Assembly (NCBI RefSeq): GCF_964275005.1
Contig: NC_092696.1
Span: forward strand, 28,913,953 to 28,977,952
Source of the DNA: Diadema setosum
Taxonomy: Eukaryota > Echinodermata > Echinoidea > Diadematoida > Diadematidae
Direction: 5' to 3'
DNA length: 64,000 nucleotides
Shown here: piece by piece, positions 11,340 to 47,517 of the stretch
Numbering within the stretch: the first letter of the stretch is position 1
Layout: every line of letters begins with the position of its first letter
Program-made: the position numbers and the translations under genes
Notes under the pieces: generated by a model
Told to the model about the DNA's origin: nothing
Seen by the model: only the letters and a program-made list of their open reading frames with translations
Database searches by the model: none

Positions 11340-12060
11340 TCACTTTGGGAGGGGGGGGGGGGGGTAGGGGATACACTGACGGCTCTTACTTGCAGTCAGA
11401 ACCACTGGCTTCATCGTGGAACTATCTTTACATTCCGCTATATTGCCCAATCCTTTTATGATAGATAATACCTATACCAACCCCAAACTCACCGCAAAGC
11501 GAGTACACGGTTTTGCGGTATTAACAAAATGTCGCCATGTTATTTTCGGTCTGTATGTGACTAACTTCCAACAAGAAAGTTCTTTTTAGAGGTCGAATAA
11601 TGATTTCATTTTCCAACACTCAGGAAATATTTCCAATGTGAAACAGTCATTCGCAGAATCTGCATTCCCACCTGGAGGTAGAGCCACAGTATTGCACGAG
11701 TGCAGTTCTATACATGTTTATAAGATTAGTGTTTTTTTTTTATAAGTTATTTCTGCAATACACTGCTATTTTCCTTCTCCTTATCACACGTCACCGTATT
11801 TTTTTTTGACAAGCTTCGAAGGTCGTTTTGTCTCTGTTAGTCTTGTTATTGTAACAGAGTTCCGTTTCATGATGTTGTTTTTGCGTGTTTGTCTGAGTCT
11901 GTACTCTGTCTTTTTGGTGGGTCCCAACTTTTTCTAATCTATTTTTTTTTTCTATTCATATTCCTCTCTAGAAGGGTTCACATGTAGAGGCGTCGTCTTT
12001 TCAGCATGACTGTGTTCCTGCATTTTTCGCACATTGTTCACTTCATTTCTTTAATTATTC
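11340..12060. other. Non-coding stretch, nothing recognised
   Basis: A poly-G tract near 11350 and several poly-T runs. No exon or RNA gene seen. Confidence 0.4.
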
Positions 12061-12066
12061 ATTCAT

Positions 12067-12097
12067 TCAGTCAGTCAGTCAGTCAGTCAGTCAGTCA
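12067..12097. repeat. (CAGT)n microsatellite
   Basis: About seven CAGT units. The following 12100-12760 is AT-rich and holds TTGATTTGATTTGATTTATT near 12541, which looks like a second simple tail of a retroposon. Confidence 0.8.
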
Positions 12098-13090
12098 TTT
12101 GTTCGTTTGTTCCATTTCCGACAGAAATTATTATATAGATATTTTACAGAAATTGAATACGTAAATTACACCACAATATACATAACAAAAGATAAGTTTA
12201 CATAATATTGTAACTATACGGAAATAATGGGAAGGAACGCTAAAGAGCAATAATTATAGGGTGCATTCTCCTACACGTATTACAACAAATCATTCAGTTC
12301 ACTTTGATTACTTAAATATTCATTACAAGCTATCATAAAAAAAAAAAAATCACTATTGTTGTATAATCTGTTCATTTCTCATTTTCATGCTTTCATTATT
12401 CTCCCTTATAAAAGCAAATGAAATGTATGTTACGCTGGTTCTCTTTTTTTTGTGTCTAAAAACGGAAATGAATTTGAACTGAATTGAATAATTGAACATC
12501 ATCCCATGTAGGCACTAAACACAAGGCATAGCAAGATTTGGATTGATTTGATTTGATTTATTGGTTTCTGCATTTTCAAGTTACAGTAATTTGAAAACAA
12601 ATCATCATGCGGCCATAAAGATATTTACATTTTTCTTCCATAGCAATGAATAATATAATAAAAATGTAGCGCAAGTGATACATAGCGTATTCAAATTTGT
12701 TGCAACCATGTAATGTATTTTTTCATATGATTTGAGAAGCGGAATAAATACGAACGAACGAATGACCTCTCAAACAGAAAAGCCGTCCACATAACATCAG
12801 CAAGACTTGATGTGCCCTGGACACAAAATATATAGGCTACATTGATTTTTTTTTTCTTTTTCAGACGAGAGAAGAGAAAGAGAAGTGATGGACGGAAGAA
12901 TATTATATAATGATACATACATTTACTGCTTTCGTTGAGCTACATTGTAAGAACGATATTATGCAAAAATCCATAGCACCTGCGTGAGGATCATACTTTA
13001 CGTTGTCGTCAGTTGAAAGTCGTCTCTTATATGATTGTACCACAACTCATGATGAATATAACGCATATTACAAAAATAATATAATGTACA

Positions 13091-13501
13091 CACTAAAAAA
13101 ATAAAGGTTCAAATTTGCACCATATTTGTCCCTATAGGGCCTAGCAGCACCCTAGGGTGCACAGTTGCACCTTTTATTGTGCAAGTAGAAAATTAAATCT
13201 CTTATTCCTACCTACAAAGATACAGACATATCCATCAGAGTGTATAAGTTTGATTTTACGAGTAAAACCTTGGTACTTGTGGTCCAAAATTTCAATTCAA
13301 TTCACAATGTATTAATGTTTATGGTGCATGTTTGCACCCTTGATTAGCACAAAACTGATGGTGCAAATTCGCACCCCTGCAGGTTCAGAATTCAGCGTAT
13401 TGCACCTCTAAGGGTGAAAATTGCTTATTGGGTTGCAAGGTTGCACCCTGGTTGTATAGCGACAATTTTGGGGTTCAAATTTGAACCCGTATTTCTTAGT
13501 A
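13091..13501. mobile_element. MITE with GGTTCAAATTTG inverted ends (~410 bp)
   Basis: Left end CACTAAAAAAATAAAGGTTC and right end GGGTTC-type complement (AACCCGTATTTCTTAGT) are inverted. The interior repeats GGTGCAAATTCGCACCC-like phrases in both orientations. No ORF of meaning. The target duplication is not clear. Confidence 0.65.
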
Positions 13502-13669
13502 TGTATTATATAATGTTTATGTACATATATCCTATAAAATGTGCAACATTATGTGATATATGCTATATCTGTATGATAATGACACAGTTGTATATTTTAT
13601 GACAGTATAAAATATAACACGTACATACACACACACATATATATACATGTATATAATTATGTAGAAAAG

Positions 13670-13790
13670 ATGACGAAGTAGGGTAGTAATGCATTTCAGG
13701 CCAACAGTGCTATGATATTTATTCAGACGAAATTTTCGACGATTACATACGTCTTCCTCATCAGGGTCGACAATGACAATGCATTACATT
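13670..13790 (-). mobile_element. Possible Penelope-like 3' end
   Basis: On the minus strand this reads CCTGATGAGGAAGACGTATG, then TCGTCGAAAATTTCGTCTG and AATAAA. Phrases of the form 'gatgaggaagac...cgaaa...aataaa' commonly lie after the coding part of Penelope-like elements. Evidence is short, so this is tentative. Confidence 0.3.
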
Positions 13791-13799
13791 ATCAGATTA

Positions 13800-15402
13800 T
13801 GAAAATAAGCAAGAGTTACAATCATACAATCATGTGGTACGATCATAGAGATGACTTTCGATTGACGACAACGTAGAGTGTGGTGGATACTGTCGTCCAA
13901 ACTTATAGAGGGACTAGTAAATCTGTTTCGGCGCAGATGAAAAAAAAAAAGAGAAAAAGGGAAATTAATTAGGACAGACAGCAAAGTATAGTCTACTTTC
14001 AAGACACTGAAATGATTTTTACTATTGGACTACGAAACTCCCAAAAAGACACACACGCACGCACACAAGCCTTTACATCACACATTCAATTTAAGATGCC
14101 AGAGAAACAGGTTGACCTACTTAATTGGAACAATAAACAAAATTTGCTTGAATCGAAGTCCTTGGACAGCGTTCTTGTTTCAACAAACCCCAGCAAGCTT
14201 ATATGTAGACTACACGACATGTCAACACTTGAAAATATATACGGGCTGGCACGCAACAATGCAATCATGTGACATCAGGCGTATAGATATACTATATAGC
14301 TAACAGGTATAGTACATAGGTCGTCATTTTGGGGGATTCCCCGGCTCATGTTATAGTTCGCGAGAATGGTTCATGATAATACATCAAGCTGCTGCCTGCT
14401 ACTCGGTATAAGCGGAAAGGAGGCGACTCGAGTGCGTGACTAAAGGAGAGTTAGACTGTAGTCATCTCGCAGAGTCTCGAAGCGAATGGTAACATTGCGA
14501 TCAGTCTGGCAAACGTGTGTCCTGTAGGACGAGTGTATCTTACGACGATAATTACATTTCATCATTTTTCGTCAAATTGCACCCAAGCCGGGTTCCCCTA
14601 CATACTGCCTATAGCCGTGAGCAGCAGCTTCGGATAAGAAGATTCGTATACCTCGTGGACGATAGAATATTGACAGCATTTTCAATTTCCGCAAGCAAAG
14701 GACATTTTCTCATGTGAGTCAATCAGGGGTGAATTTCCCCGACCACTCAGTGATTCAACGGGCAGGACAATGGATCTTTATACTTGTGTGTGATAATATA
14801 ATATTAGACCGACTCTCTTTGTAACGTTGTATGGACGTCGGGGGTTAATGGGATTACATCAGTTTACGGCGACATGTCGTAATTTCCGTTTTCTTTTCTA
14901 GAAAACTGTTCAAAATTTGTTTCAAAATTTCTTTTGGTTGTCTGTCCTGTGACATCCCCACTGGAATATTTAGCGGCGCTGTTAGCGGAATAACAACAAT
15001 CAAATCTTTCGCATAGTAAATTGCATTGATCATCCATGCTGTGAGATTTCGAAAATTCCGTTCCTCGTGGCACTTTTGCCTCATGTCGGCTCCCGTGAAG
15101 ATTCCAGACAGAAAAGAGTACGCTTTTTATAGTACAAATCAATTTCTGGGGAAATCCTTCTCTTGTATAATACAGAAACGCAGATATTCAACCGCAAGAG
15201 GGATTTTTATACGCAGTATACGTGTCCTCCATCTTCATTCTTAGTCACCAGCAGCAGTATCACTATCTGTCTGGTTTGTCTGTTCGGTTGTTTGTTTGTT
15301 TGTTTGTTTGTTTTATTGTTTGTTGGGTCTTTCGTGAAATTGCGAAACGACTCAATAAAATATTGCGAAGTTATTGTTTCGAACTTTGATTTATTATTAC
15401 AG
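13800..15402. other. Upstream region of the TNF-like gene
   Basis: No coding exon recognised. An acceptor (TTATTATTACAG, ending 15402) just before the first coding exon implies an untranslated exon upstream, probably in this stretch. (TTTG)n lies near 15285-15320. Confidence 0.4.
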
Positions 15403-15464
15403 CATCTCCTCTCATCTGCCTGGAAAGCAACAACAACAACAACAACACAACACAAGGTGAGGCA
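15403..15464 (+). other. Probable 5' UTR part of TNF-like exon 1
   Basis: A polypyrimidine-poor but acceptable acceptor TTATTATTACAG ends at 15402. The 62 bases after it include a (CAA)n run and lead to the ATG at 15465, which suggests that the gene has an upstream non-coding exon. Confidence 0.45.
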
Positions 15465-24974
<9,510 letters not shown>

Positions 24975-25560
24975 ATGATGACTTCCACAATCGCCTTACT
25001 GTAACTGCTACTGCCAAACTGCGCTGCGCATTTCCAGTGATTTTCTATCCCCCATCCAACTATTAATATGTATTACCGTGTGCAACCTTTTCTTGGATTA
25101 TGAAGGGCCATCGAATCGAGTCTTTTAACGCGTCCAGGGTCCTCCGCCTTTGCGTTCATATTTTCCCGCACAGTATATTGTACCCGAGGGGTCTACGTAC
25201 TCTGAATTCTCCGGTGGATATGCCCCAGTCATCCTTAAGCCACATCGCTCCGCTTATTCCTTATTGAGGGGAGTTTTCTTAAAAACATTATCACAGGAAT
25301 CCAGCGAATAATGCAGAACGATTGATGAAGCACCCAGTGAAAGTGTGCAAACCGGGCAAATCGTTAAAAACTTGTACAAGTTTGTACAAATTTGATTCTA
25401 TAATGTGTTGCACTTTTTTTATAATGGGTGCGGTTTGTTTTTGCTGTCAGATCGTATAGTACACAATCAAGTGTTGAGTCTCGCCTTGAGTGTTTAGTCT
25501 CGCCTTCAATAAGAAAACTCACACACAATAATAATACACACTTGTAGGCCTATGGCGAAG
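24975..25560 (+). other. Downstream region of the TNF-like gene, likely 3' UTR at the start
   Basis: Moderately unique sequence after the stop. I see no clear AATAAA close by, so the transcript end is not placed. Confidence 0.35.
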
Positions 25561-25566
25561 CACAGA

Positions 25567-25742
25567 GTTCTGTTAATGTTTAATGCTAGCGAGTTTAAGA
25601 TCTGAGAAGCGAACGCTACGACGACGCAACCTAACAGGTTGAACAATGGTAACAGCTGCCCCCCACCCTTTGCAGAACACCATTTTAGCCTATAACAGCG
25701 TCGTCTTTAACGTTCGCATTGCAGATCTAAAGTTCGTTACCT
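25567..25742. mobile_element. Small foldback element (~175 bp)
   Basis: AAGATCTGAGAAGCGAACGC and the complement of GCGAACG...CAGATCTAAAG are inverted: left GCGAACGCTACGACGACG, right CGTCGTCTTTAACGTTCGC. The middle is C-rich. Confidence 0.6.
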
Positions 25743-27070
25743 ATTATGACACCGTAATGTCGGACCGTCAAAATGACGGTGTGATTCTACAAAAACCGAA
25801 GTGCGCCACCTTCGATAAAAGATAGAACCACTATTGACCACCAAAATGATATTGTATTCATAATGCTATGTCTTTGTTGAGTATATGCCTAACAAAGTCT
25901 GCCCCTGACAATCAGAAAACTTGCCGTAGGCTTGCCTGACGTAGCTACAACTAATAAATTGTGAAGTTCACTCACAATTACTACTGAAATGCATTGCGTG
26001 GGATGTTCAGGTGGATTTGATAATAGGCCTATGAAATATACCTTGTTGTATACAGGTCCTCAGATGACTAACTTATTAATGCGATTGCCCATTACATTGG
26101 TCAGTTGGTAAACCCAGCTATTGGTACACTTTTTCCGATGATGAATTCCCACTGATTTTTATTGGGAAGCTAGTATCTGGATATCTCATACTCCTATCGC
26201 TTTGAATCCACCGCGCTGCCGTCTTGATCTTACCACGCATGTGTCCCATACGGATCCACGGCATCACGCGATCCTGGTGCATGCAGATTCCCATAAATAT
26301 GTGGGTCTAGTAACATGACAGCTCTGCGGCTTCACTATATTTTTGCACATCATGAATGGCTGAATGAGGTATCCAGCTACCTAGTACGTTCTTTAGACAT
26401 GTTAGAGATTGGTATGTATTTTTTTTTTTCTGGTACAGCCCTTATCTAGTAGAGATTTGATCACCTGATTTCATTGGGAATTTCATGCTTTTTGAGTCAA
26501 AAAGACGATTTTGACCAATTTCAGAAATATTGCTTGAGGACACGTTGGCCTATAATGTCGGATTAAGCTTATAATAGAGCGAAGTCAAGTATTCGAACCA
26601 TGGTTAGTTTCATTAGGTGACGATTCAGTGCCTGACACATTTCATCCGATGTCAATGTAAAGATTACATGTCAAATGGTACGTCAATCGCTACTAAACTG
26701 TCAGTCGTCAGTACACATTAATGGTGGTCAGAAGGGGTTAGGCTTACCGTTAAATATAATGATCGTCTGGAAATAGATATCATAATGCTTGAGATTAATA
26801 TGAAGAGACAGTCATTATGATAATAGGAATAGCATGCTATATCGTCATTTAGATGAATATCACTCAGAAATTTGACAACTGCCACTGTGGCGCAAAAATA
26901 TAATGTCCAGATGCGACTGCTTGTACTGCATACGTCAAAGAGGGAGAAAATGTAATAACTTCATGGGGAATATAGAGATTTTTGTAATGGTAATCACTTT
27001 AAGAAGGAATTGTTTTCGTTTTCGTTTTTGTTTTTTAACTTGTTACAATCAGGCAGTGTCAGAGTGGTAT
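25743..27070. other. Intergenic stretch, nothing recognised
   Basis: No exon, RNA gene or clear element was found on either strand. Confidence 0.4.
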
Positions 27071-27076
27071 ACTTAA

Positions 27077-27430
27077 ATGGATGTGTAGTTTTGGTTGAGT
27101 TGGGGTTTCGGGTTTCCATTTTTTTTTTTGGGGGGGGGGTGTAAGACAATGAGAAATTTCTTATGAAATACAAAAAGCATACAATTCTAAGAAGAATTCC
27201 GAAGTTTATTTGATGAAAATTGGTTTTAAAATGGCTGAGATATCCAAAAACAAAAAGGTCCTGCAAATAGAATAAAAGGTGCATGGGACCCATCTTTTAT
27301 TAGGACCTCTTTGTTTTACTTTGTCCTTTGATATCTTAGCCATTACAAAACATATTTTCATCAAATAAACTGTAAATTTCCAAAAGTGAGAATCGGAATC
27401 CCCCACCTCCACCAAAACTACGCCACCCCT
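27077..27430. mobile_element. TTAA foldback family A, full copy (~354 bp)
   Basis: TTAA at 27073-27076 and 27431-27434. The arms carry TTTGATGAAAATTGGTTTTA and ATGGCTGAGATATCCAAAAA and their complements. The left arm has a poly-T/poly-G tract (27119-27138) missing from the right arm. Confidence 0.8.
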
Positions 27431-27434
27431 TTAA

Positions 27435-28430
27435 AGTGAACCAATGACTTGCATGAGTCTCTTTCTTTTTCTTTTCATGATAAAAGTACTCGGAGCGCAT
27501 GATAACCGCAATGATATTATTACCCTATGTTATTACATGTACTACGTCTTTATTCTTTATGGATGCCTTCTTGAGATGGTATATTAATTTCCTTTATATG
27601 GATTTGGTTTGATTAATTTTCTTCTCCTCTTTTCTCAACATTATCATATTTCTGTTTTTATCCAAACAGGGACAATTTGTAAATATCTCAATATGTATTT
27701 ATTTTCCGTGTTTTGTTATCATAATGCGATAATGGTTTACTGGTAAAGTTAATGTGAGCAGTCTTCAAAATAATAATACATGGCATATAGGTATAACAAA
27801 AATGAAACAACTTCAACAGCACATCTATAAGTGCAGATTAAAAGCTGTGGCGTATTGCAATGTGCGATAGCATAACCAGTGCTATTGGTAGGCCTATATC
27901 AGTGGTAATTATGTCATGTATACAGGGCTCCACAAGCCCTTAAATTGTGTGCTTACTGTAAGTTTTTTTTTTATTTTTTGTCGTTGACATTAAATCACGC
28001 CGTTTGCCAAAATGTGTTGTACGTCTTTTAATATTTAATGTATAGAATTACCGATGAATAAGCGTGTATAAGAGTCAAGAGCTACTTTCCATACGTGACT
28101 AGACAGAATGCACGTTTGTGTGTATTGTGTTTGCATTTTGAGAGAGAGAGAGAGAGAGGGAGAGGTGGGACATACATACAGACAGACAAACAGACAGAGA
28201 CAGACTCTACTGACTTACTGTCAGACAGAAAGACGGGATAAATGAAAGGGTATAAGAAAGAGAGTGAGAGGGCAGGCTGAGATAAAACGTCGAATAAAAC
28301 TGCACTTCGATAAGTTTGTTTAGTTACTGTGTACATGTAAACGAAAGGGAATGTGGAAATCGGATTCATGATGATAAAATAATTAATACAACTATTGGGA
28401 AAATATACACAAGCTACAGAGGGGTTTCTA
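27435..28430. other. Intergenic stretch, nothing recognised
   Basis: AT-rich, with (GA)n near 28140. No gene seen. Confidence 0.4.
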
Positions 28431-28580
28431 TCACGCATGCAAGCAGGCGCGCCGGAAGCAGTTTTGGATTGGGGGGGGGGGGGGGGGGGCAAACATTGGA
28501 GGGGGCTCAAGATTAGACCATGCAATGTTACACAATATACACATACACACACACACACACACACGCACGCACACACATCT

Positions 28581-28742
<162 letters not shown>

Positions 28743-28957
28743 GTAAAGTGGCGTACGGTGGGTCGAAACATGGGGGGAACCATAAAGTAATTTTGACGGT
28801 CTGTATGCTTGTGCGTGTGTGCGTGAGCAATAATGGGACTACAATACATTACGGAATGTGATACATTTAACAACGCAGTCATTGAGGAACATTGTAAGTT
28901 TTCCTTACATGGATTAAGGAATGACGGTGTGAAACGATCGACAAATTATATACTGTC

Positions 28958-29705
28958 AGCAACATAAGGTGAATGGCATAACAATAAAATGCGAGCGACC
29001 GAAGCGAGCGATCTTGAAATTTTTTATATTCTACAGTTCCAAAACTGGAGTTTTAATTGTAGCTACATATTATTCGCTTTGAAATAAATGGGGGCGCATC
29101 GGGCGCAACTGCTGGCAATTATTGGCAGCAACATTAGGAGAATGGCATAACGATTCAATGCGAGCGAGCGAAGCGAGCAAGCTTGAAAATTTTGACATTC
29201 TACAGTCCCAAAATTGGGTTTGTAGCTTTATCTTTCACTTTGGAAATTAATAGGGCGGCGCATCGGGCGCAACTGCTGGCAATTACTGGCAGCAACATTA
29301 GGAGAATGGCATAACGATTCAATGCGAGCGAGCAAAGCGAGCGAGCTTGAGAATTTTGACATTTTACAGTCCAAAAACTCCCGTTTGTAGCTATATCTTT
29401 CGCTTTGGAAATTAAGGGGGGGGGGGCATCGGACGCAACTGCTGGCAATTACTGGCAGCAACATTAGGAGAGTGGCATAACGATTCAATGCCAGCGAGTG
29501 AAGCGAGCGAGTGAAGCGAGCGAGTTTGAAAATTTTGACATTCTAGAGTCCAACAACTGCCGTCGTAGCTATGTTTTTCGCTTTAGAAATTAAGGGGGAG
29601 GCGCACCGGGCTCAACTGCTGGATACGAGCGAGCGAAGCGAGCGAGCTTGAAAATTTTGACATTTTACAGTCCAAAAGCTGCCGTTTGTAGCCATATTTT
29701 TTCCC
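28958..29705 (+). repeat. Tandem satellite array 2, ~4-5 units, same family as 5506-7402
   Basis: Units start GCGAGCGAGCGAAGCGAGC and hold CAGTCCAAAAACT, CGCTTTGGAAATTAAGG and GCAACTGCTGGCAATTACTG. Landmarks recur near 29070, 29234, 29399 and 29579 in the same orientation as array 1. Several units share CAACATTAGGAGAATGG where array 1 has CAACATCAGG, so each array has its own variant. Confidence 0.88.
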
Positions 29706-30138
29706 TTTTATTCATATATATACATATTTATTTTATTTTCTTTGTTTATTCATTTATTTTTATTTATTTATTTTTTTTTTTTTGGGGGGGGGGGGCAAAA
29801 ATGCGTTCCCCCCCCCCCCACTTCCGGCGCCTATGCATGCAAGTGCATAATATTCATGATACCACTTTGGATGCATGCAGCTCTCGATATGTGGGAGTGA
29901 ACCACTTTATCTCGGCCATGCACCAAGAAATCACCCAAGTTTGGAATGATTTCATGATAGACGCGCCTTTGTTCACATGCAATTCAAACAATAATTCATG
30001 ATGCCATTGATTTAGGAATAAGGAATACCGACCTCATCACGATCCCGGAATCGATCCTCATCATGAAAACAAGCTATAAAGGACGAACACGGGTCGCTGC
30101 TGGCAGGAGCGCGATGCCGAAAGCTATAACGATGTTAA

Positions 30139-30699
30139 AGGACAAGTTCACCTTCATAAACATAAGGATTGAGAGAATGCAGCAATATTATTAGAACACA
30201 TCAGTGAAAGTTTGAGGAAAATTGGACAATCGATGCAAAGTTATGAATTTTTAAAACTTTTGTGTTGGAACCGTTGGATGAGGAGACTACTAAGGCTCGT
30301 GATGTCATATGAGTACAACAGTATAAAGAAAATGTAAAGAAAATTCAACATATTTTCACTTTTTTCGCATGATAAAAGAGCACTGTCTTGACTTGCCTCT
30401 TTCTAAAGGCAATGGGAATAATATTACCCATAACTATGTCAGTAACGAGTCAAGGGAATGTGTACTTTTTTCAAAATATGAAATTTTGTGAAATTCTCTT
30501 TATATTTTCCTTATGCTGTTGTACGCATGTGACATCATACACTGCAGTAGTCTTCTCATCCAGCGATGACTCCACAAAAACTTCAAAAATTCATAACTTT
30601 TGAACGGATTGTCCGATTTTCCTCAAACTTTCAATGATGTGTTCTACTTATATTGCTACATTCTCTCAATCCTTATGTTAATGAAGGTGAACTTGTCCT
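30139..30699. mobile_element. TTAA foldback family B, full copy (561 bp)
   Basis: TTAA at 30135-30138 and 30700-30703. Inverted ends AGGACAAGTTCACCTTCAT and GAAGGTGAACTTGTCCT, then AACACATCAGTGAAAGTTTG with its complement. No ORF of meaning. Confidence 0.9.
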
Positions 30700-30703
30700 T
30701 TAA

Positions 30704-31000
30704 GTTTAGTTTACAGTAAAATAATATGTACTGCAATATCACAAATTTTCGCGTGCGTGAAACTTTCGTGTATTTCGCAAGGAGACTATTAAGTAAGTGG
30801 AATGCATGCAAAAGTTTCATGCCGCGAAAAAAAGGGCCTTCGGCTCCAATTCGCGAAAGTATACTTACATTAAACTGCAATGTCGCATACAGAAAAGGGA
30901 TAAAAACGGATTGAAAAATTAGGGTCACTCGTGCGTGTTGTGCAGAATCAATGAAAACGTGTCTTATTTCACAGTAAAATCGCACCTATTTGAAAAAAAA
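30704..31000. repeat. Degenerate foldback sequence with CGCGAAA motifs
   Basis: TTTACAGTAAAATAATATGT near 30710 faces TTTCACAGTAAAATCGC near 30967, with TTCGCG-type phrases between them. It resembles the elements at 42829-43042 and 60509-60737. Confidence 0.4.
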
Positions 31001-32060
31001 AAAATATTGTCCAGAAGAAAAAAACACTTCAGTTAAGCGGGGCTGAATTTGTGTTTAGATATTAACCTTAAAGAAAGATGCACATTAAATCTATCATGAA
31101 ACTTTCGGAGATAACGAGTTTCTTCAAACATTCATTAGATGGTTTGTTGAGGTTGAGGTTTATCTAACATTTCCATAAAAACAGATAACAGAAACAGGCA
31201 GCATTACAAATAATACGGCATTTGAAAGCATGAGAATATTACAACATCATGAGAAATATGATGAGAAAGTAAAATAATTACTAGAAAGTGTTTGAAACAA
31301 GCAGGACGCCACAGCCTTTAATTGAAGATTAATCAAAATATTTCAATATATCATCATGAAACATGCTAATTAAATATTGTTTCTAATGTTGTCAAAATGT
31401 TTATGCTATCAAAATTATGTTATGCTTATAGTATGAAAATATTGTGCGATGACCAAATAAAAAAAATAAAATTATGTGCGTTCCTACATGCATATTTGTA
31501 TTCAATGAATCCACAGTTTATTGATAGGTCTAAATGTATTTTTTTTTTTTTACATTGAAAGTGATAAAGCCTAAGATTTTTTTATAAGGAATAAAAGATG
31601 ATAAGAATAGAAAAACGAGCATTATTTAAAAGTCCTTTCTATAGAGAAAGATGCGGAGAAGGAAGAAGAAATACATGTAAAACTAAAAGCCGAATAGATT
31701 TGATGTTGGTTCTTTGTTTTGATTTTTATAAAGACTATCAGAGTATCAGTGACGGAAGCTAGCTAATTCAAGAATGCACTGTAAATCCGTGCCTGTATAC
31801 GTTGTAATATAAGTATATTATAGGCTATATACTAGTACTATTAAGTAATCACTACAGTTTAACAGTTTTCAGACTTCAGCCATTTTGTCAAATAAAAAAC
31901 TGAAGACATTTGGCGCTTGGATCTGAGTACTAGTGGCTTTGGACCACAGAACTATTCTGTGGCTTGGACAGCAGCAGCAGCAGCTGAACACTCAATACGT
32001 TGAGGGCGCTATACACAACATGCCAATCAAGAAATAAAAGTCAGTCACGCTGCTGCTACT
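31001..32060. other. Intergenic stretch upstream of PRMT1
   Basis: AT-rich and without recognised elements. GCAGCAGCAGCAGCTG lies near 31973. Confidence 0.4.
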
Positions 32061-32206
32061 GCGCTGGTTTTGCATGCATGCATCATGCGCGTGAGCTGAA
32101 ATTCGTTGATCGCACATGTTTCAAGCTGTCACCGAGTTGTACCGTCTAAAAGCCGGTTCGACAGTAGATTGAAAATTTGTCTTTTGTAATTGATAAAACA
32201 CATAAG
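32060..32206 (+). promoter_or_regulatory. Likely 5' UTR and proximal promoter of PRMT1
   Basis: The sequence turns CpG-richer here and holds GCATGCATGCATCATGCGCG (near 32073). The start site is not determined. The call rests on position before the first coding exon. Confidence 0.35.
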
Positions 32207-45211
<13,005 letters not shown>

Positions 45212-46735
45212 GCACCATTTGTCATCAGTGTAGGAGTGGTGTAAATACGGCATTCTAGTTTGGACACACATTTTTTTATTTATTTTTTTTTAATAGACAA
45301 TAACACAAGAGAAAAAGGAATAGAAGCATCCCGACATTGAAACTGAAACCAAAACAGGGCAGTTTAACATCACAAAGGTGGCAGATGCCAAATTGGACTT
45401 TTAATAGTGCAAGTTGTGTAGGAAATTCGACCTGCTTGAAATGGTTACAGTGTTAGCACCTATTATGGACTCTAAAATGATGCTTGCCCATTCTCTGTCA
45501 TAGACTTGAAGCAGAGCCCCCAGTTGTTAGTACGCCCCCTCCCCTTCCCCCCAACCGTCAAGGTTAAAACCAGCTTGCACTAGTGCCTTTCTGGATTCAA
45601 CATAAAAGTTTCAGTAATCACATGGCTTGTGTGTTTATTTGTGGATGTAATAATATTGCTATTAGTAATGAGGATGACAACACAGCAGTATTCTTGCTTG
45701 TGAAATAATAATACTTGAATTCTTAGTGAGCTAGTTAAGTCTGAAAAGTTCTTGTGGGCAGTTATTAGCAAAGATTTTTGTCTGTCTGAATTGTACTACT
45801 ACATATTTTCCTAAAGCTTGCAAGACATCTCCGTGTGAAGAAACAAATACATTATAGGTTACTCTACTCATCAATTAATTGTTATCAAGCAGAACAATTT
45901 TCATTTAGGTGCTTCATGGTTCAGTTCTATTGGCTACATTGTATGTATACCTCCACCCCCCCCCCCCCACCCCTTATCATCATGTCAGTATTCACGATGA
46001 CATAGTTCTCATTTCAGTAGTCATGTAACCCTTGTGAGGTGACCAGCATATTTGCTTGCTTTGGATTTAACATAATTTGCATTTTCTGTATTCGGCTTGG
46101 AAAGGATGATATATGAATGCATCAAATCGTTTGGCAAGTCAGCTGGAGAAGTTATCAGCTTGTCATTACTGAACTGATATGAATACGAATGAACTAGTAG
46201 AATTCACAAAACCTGCACAAAATTGAGAGATAGAGAGAGAGAGAAAAAAACCTGTCATACTTGGCAAATATAAAGGCCGAGAGTGTGATAGACTATACAA
46301 ATAGACACATGGCTCTTGGAGGCCCACAAAGCTAGTCCCCCCCCCCCCCCCAAAAAAAAAAAAGAAAAAAAAGAGAAAAGTTTTCCCTGTTCCTAGATGG
46401 AGGTCTGCAAGAATGCATGAATGGGGAACTTGAAATACTCACGTGACCTAGAGACCCCCAGATCTTGTGTGTTCCCCCCCCCCCCCCCCCCCACACGAGC
46501 AGTACACAATAATGTGACTGCGAAATTTGCCAACATGCATACCTGTACACACCGGCTCCCTGAGGCACACGAGGGAACGACAGTTGTGAAGCAGTAGAGA
46601 TTTTTGCCCACCGAATTTTTGCACAACTGAATAATTGCGCGAGATGGCGGTGGTTGGCCGCGACAATGATGACTTGAGCTGCGGATCATTTGGTGCTCTT
46701 CCAGTACTACTTGGAGCATGTTGCATTCAAGGCCA
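45212..46735 (+). other. Downstream region of PRMT1, likely 3' UTR at the start
   Basis: Poly-C tracts near 45956, 46337 and 46475, otherwise unremarkable. No AATAAA within the first kilobase that I can defend as the polyadenylation signal. Confidence 0.35.
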
Positions 46736-46737
46736 GT

Positions 46738-46812
46738 AGTTTTAACCCCGTTTAGGACAGACTGATTTTGCTACAACACACATTTCCCATAGACACAGCT
46801 AATGAAGAAATA
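46738..46812. repeat. TTTAACCC...GACTGATTTTGC repeat fragment, copy 1
   Basis: TTAACCCCGTTTAGGACAGA, CTGATTTTGCTACAACACAC and TTTCCCATAGACAC. Matches 48302-48372 and 59481-59550. TTAACCC at the edge suggests one end of a TTAA element. Confidence 0.6.
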
Positions 46813-47099
46813 CCTCCTTTTTTTTCCAACCTTGTAGAACTGCGTACAATTGAAATCATGAATGATATTAGAAGATGTGCATGTATTCAAAACTGTTTTG
46901 TCACCACACATGACCATATGATTGTGTTTGTAATAACAATTTCTTGCAAAGTTGCGAATATACGATCCTTTGTGAATGCATAGGTAGCTGTTGCGAGCTG
47001 AAAGGCATAATGCAGTCATAATGGTCTTATTGGTTTTAGATAATAAATGAAGTGATATGTCTTGATTTCAAATACCACAAGTAAAAAGCATGAACTTAA

Positions 47100-47350
47100 A
47101 TACAAAAAGAATTCAACATGTTTTCATTATTGTAGCATAATGAAAGAGCACTTGGCATGCCTCTTTCTGGAGGCAGGGAGAATGATATAACATCAACATG
47201 TGTATATGTCAGTAAGAAGTGGACGAAATGTGTACTTTTTATAGAACATGAAATTGTGTTGAATTCTCTTTATATATTCTTAGTATCACTATCCTAGTGT
47301 GTCATCACTCTGTAGTCTTATCTAGCAGTCATGGTACAGAAAGTTTGAAT
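47100..47350. mobile_element. TTAA foldback family B, central fragment
   Basis: AGCATAATGAAAGAGCACTT, GCCTCTTTCTGGAGGCAGG and TATGTCAGTAAGAAGTGG match the centre of the copy at 30139. The outer ends are absent. Confidence 0.6.
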
Positions 47351-47517
47351 AAGCGTAACTTAGGTTATTTTAGAAATAACAAAAGCAGCAGCACAAGCAT
47401 TGATTTTTTAAATGAAAGAACATTCTTTGTAGACTTAATGAAACAGTGGTGCATTCAAATTGTATCACCAGATACATGTTGTATTTTCACGTAATAGTCA
47501 TCCTACATGTATTTTAA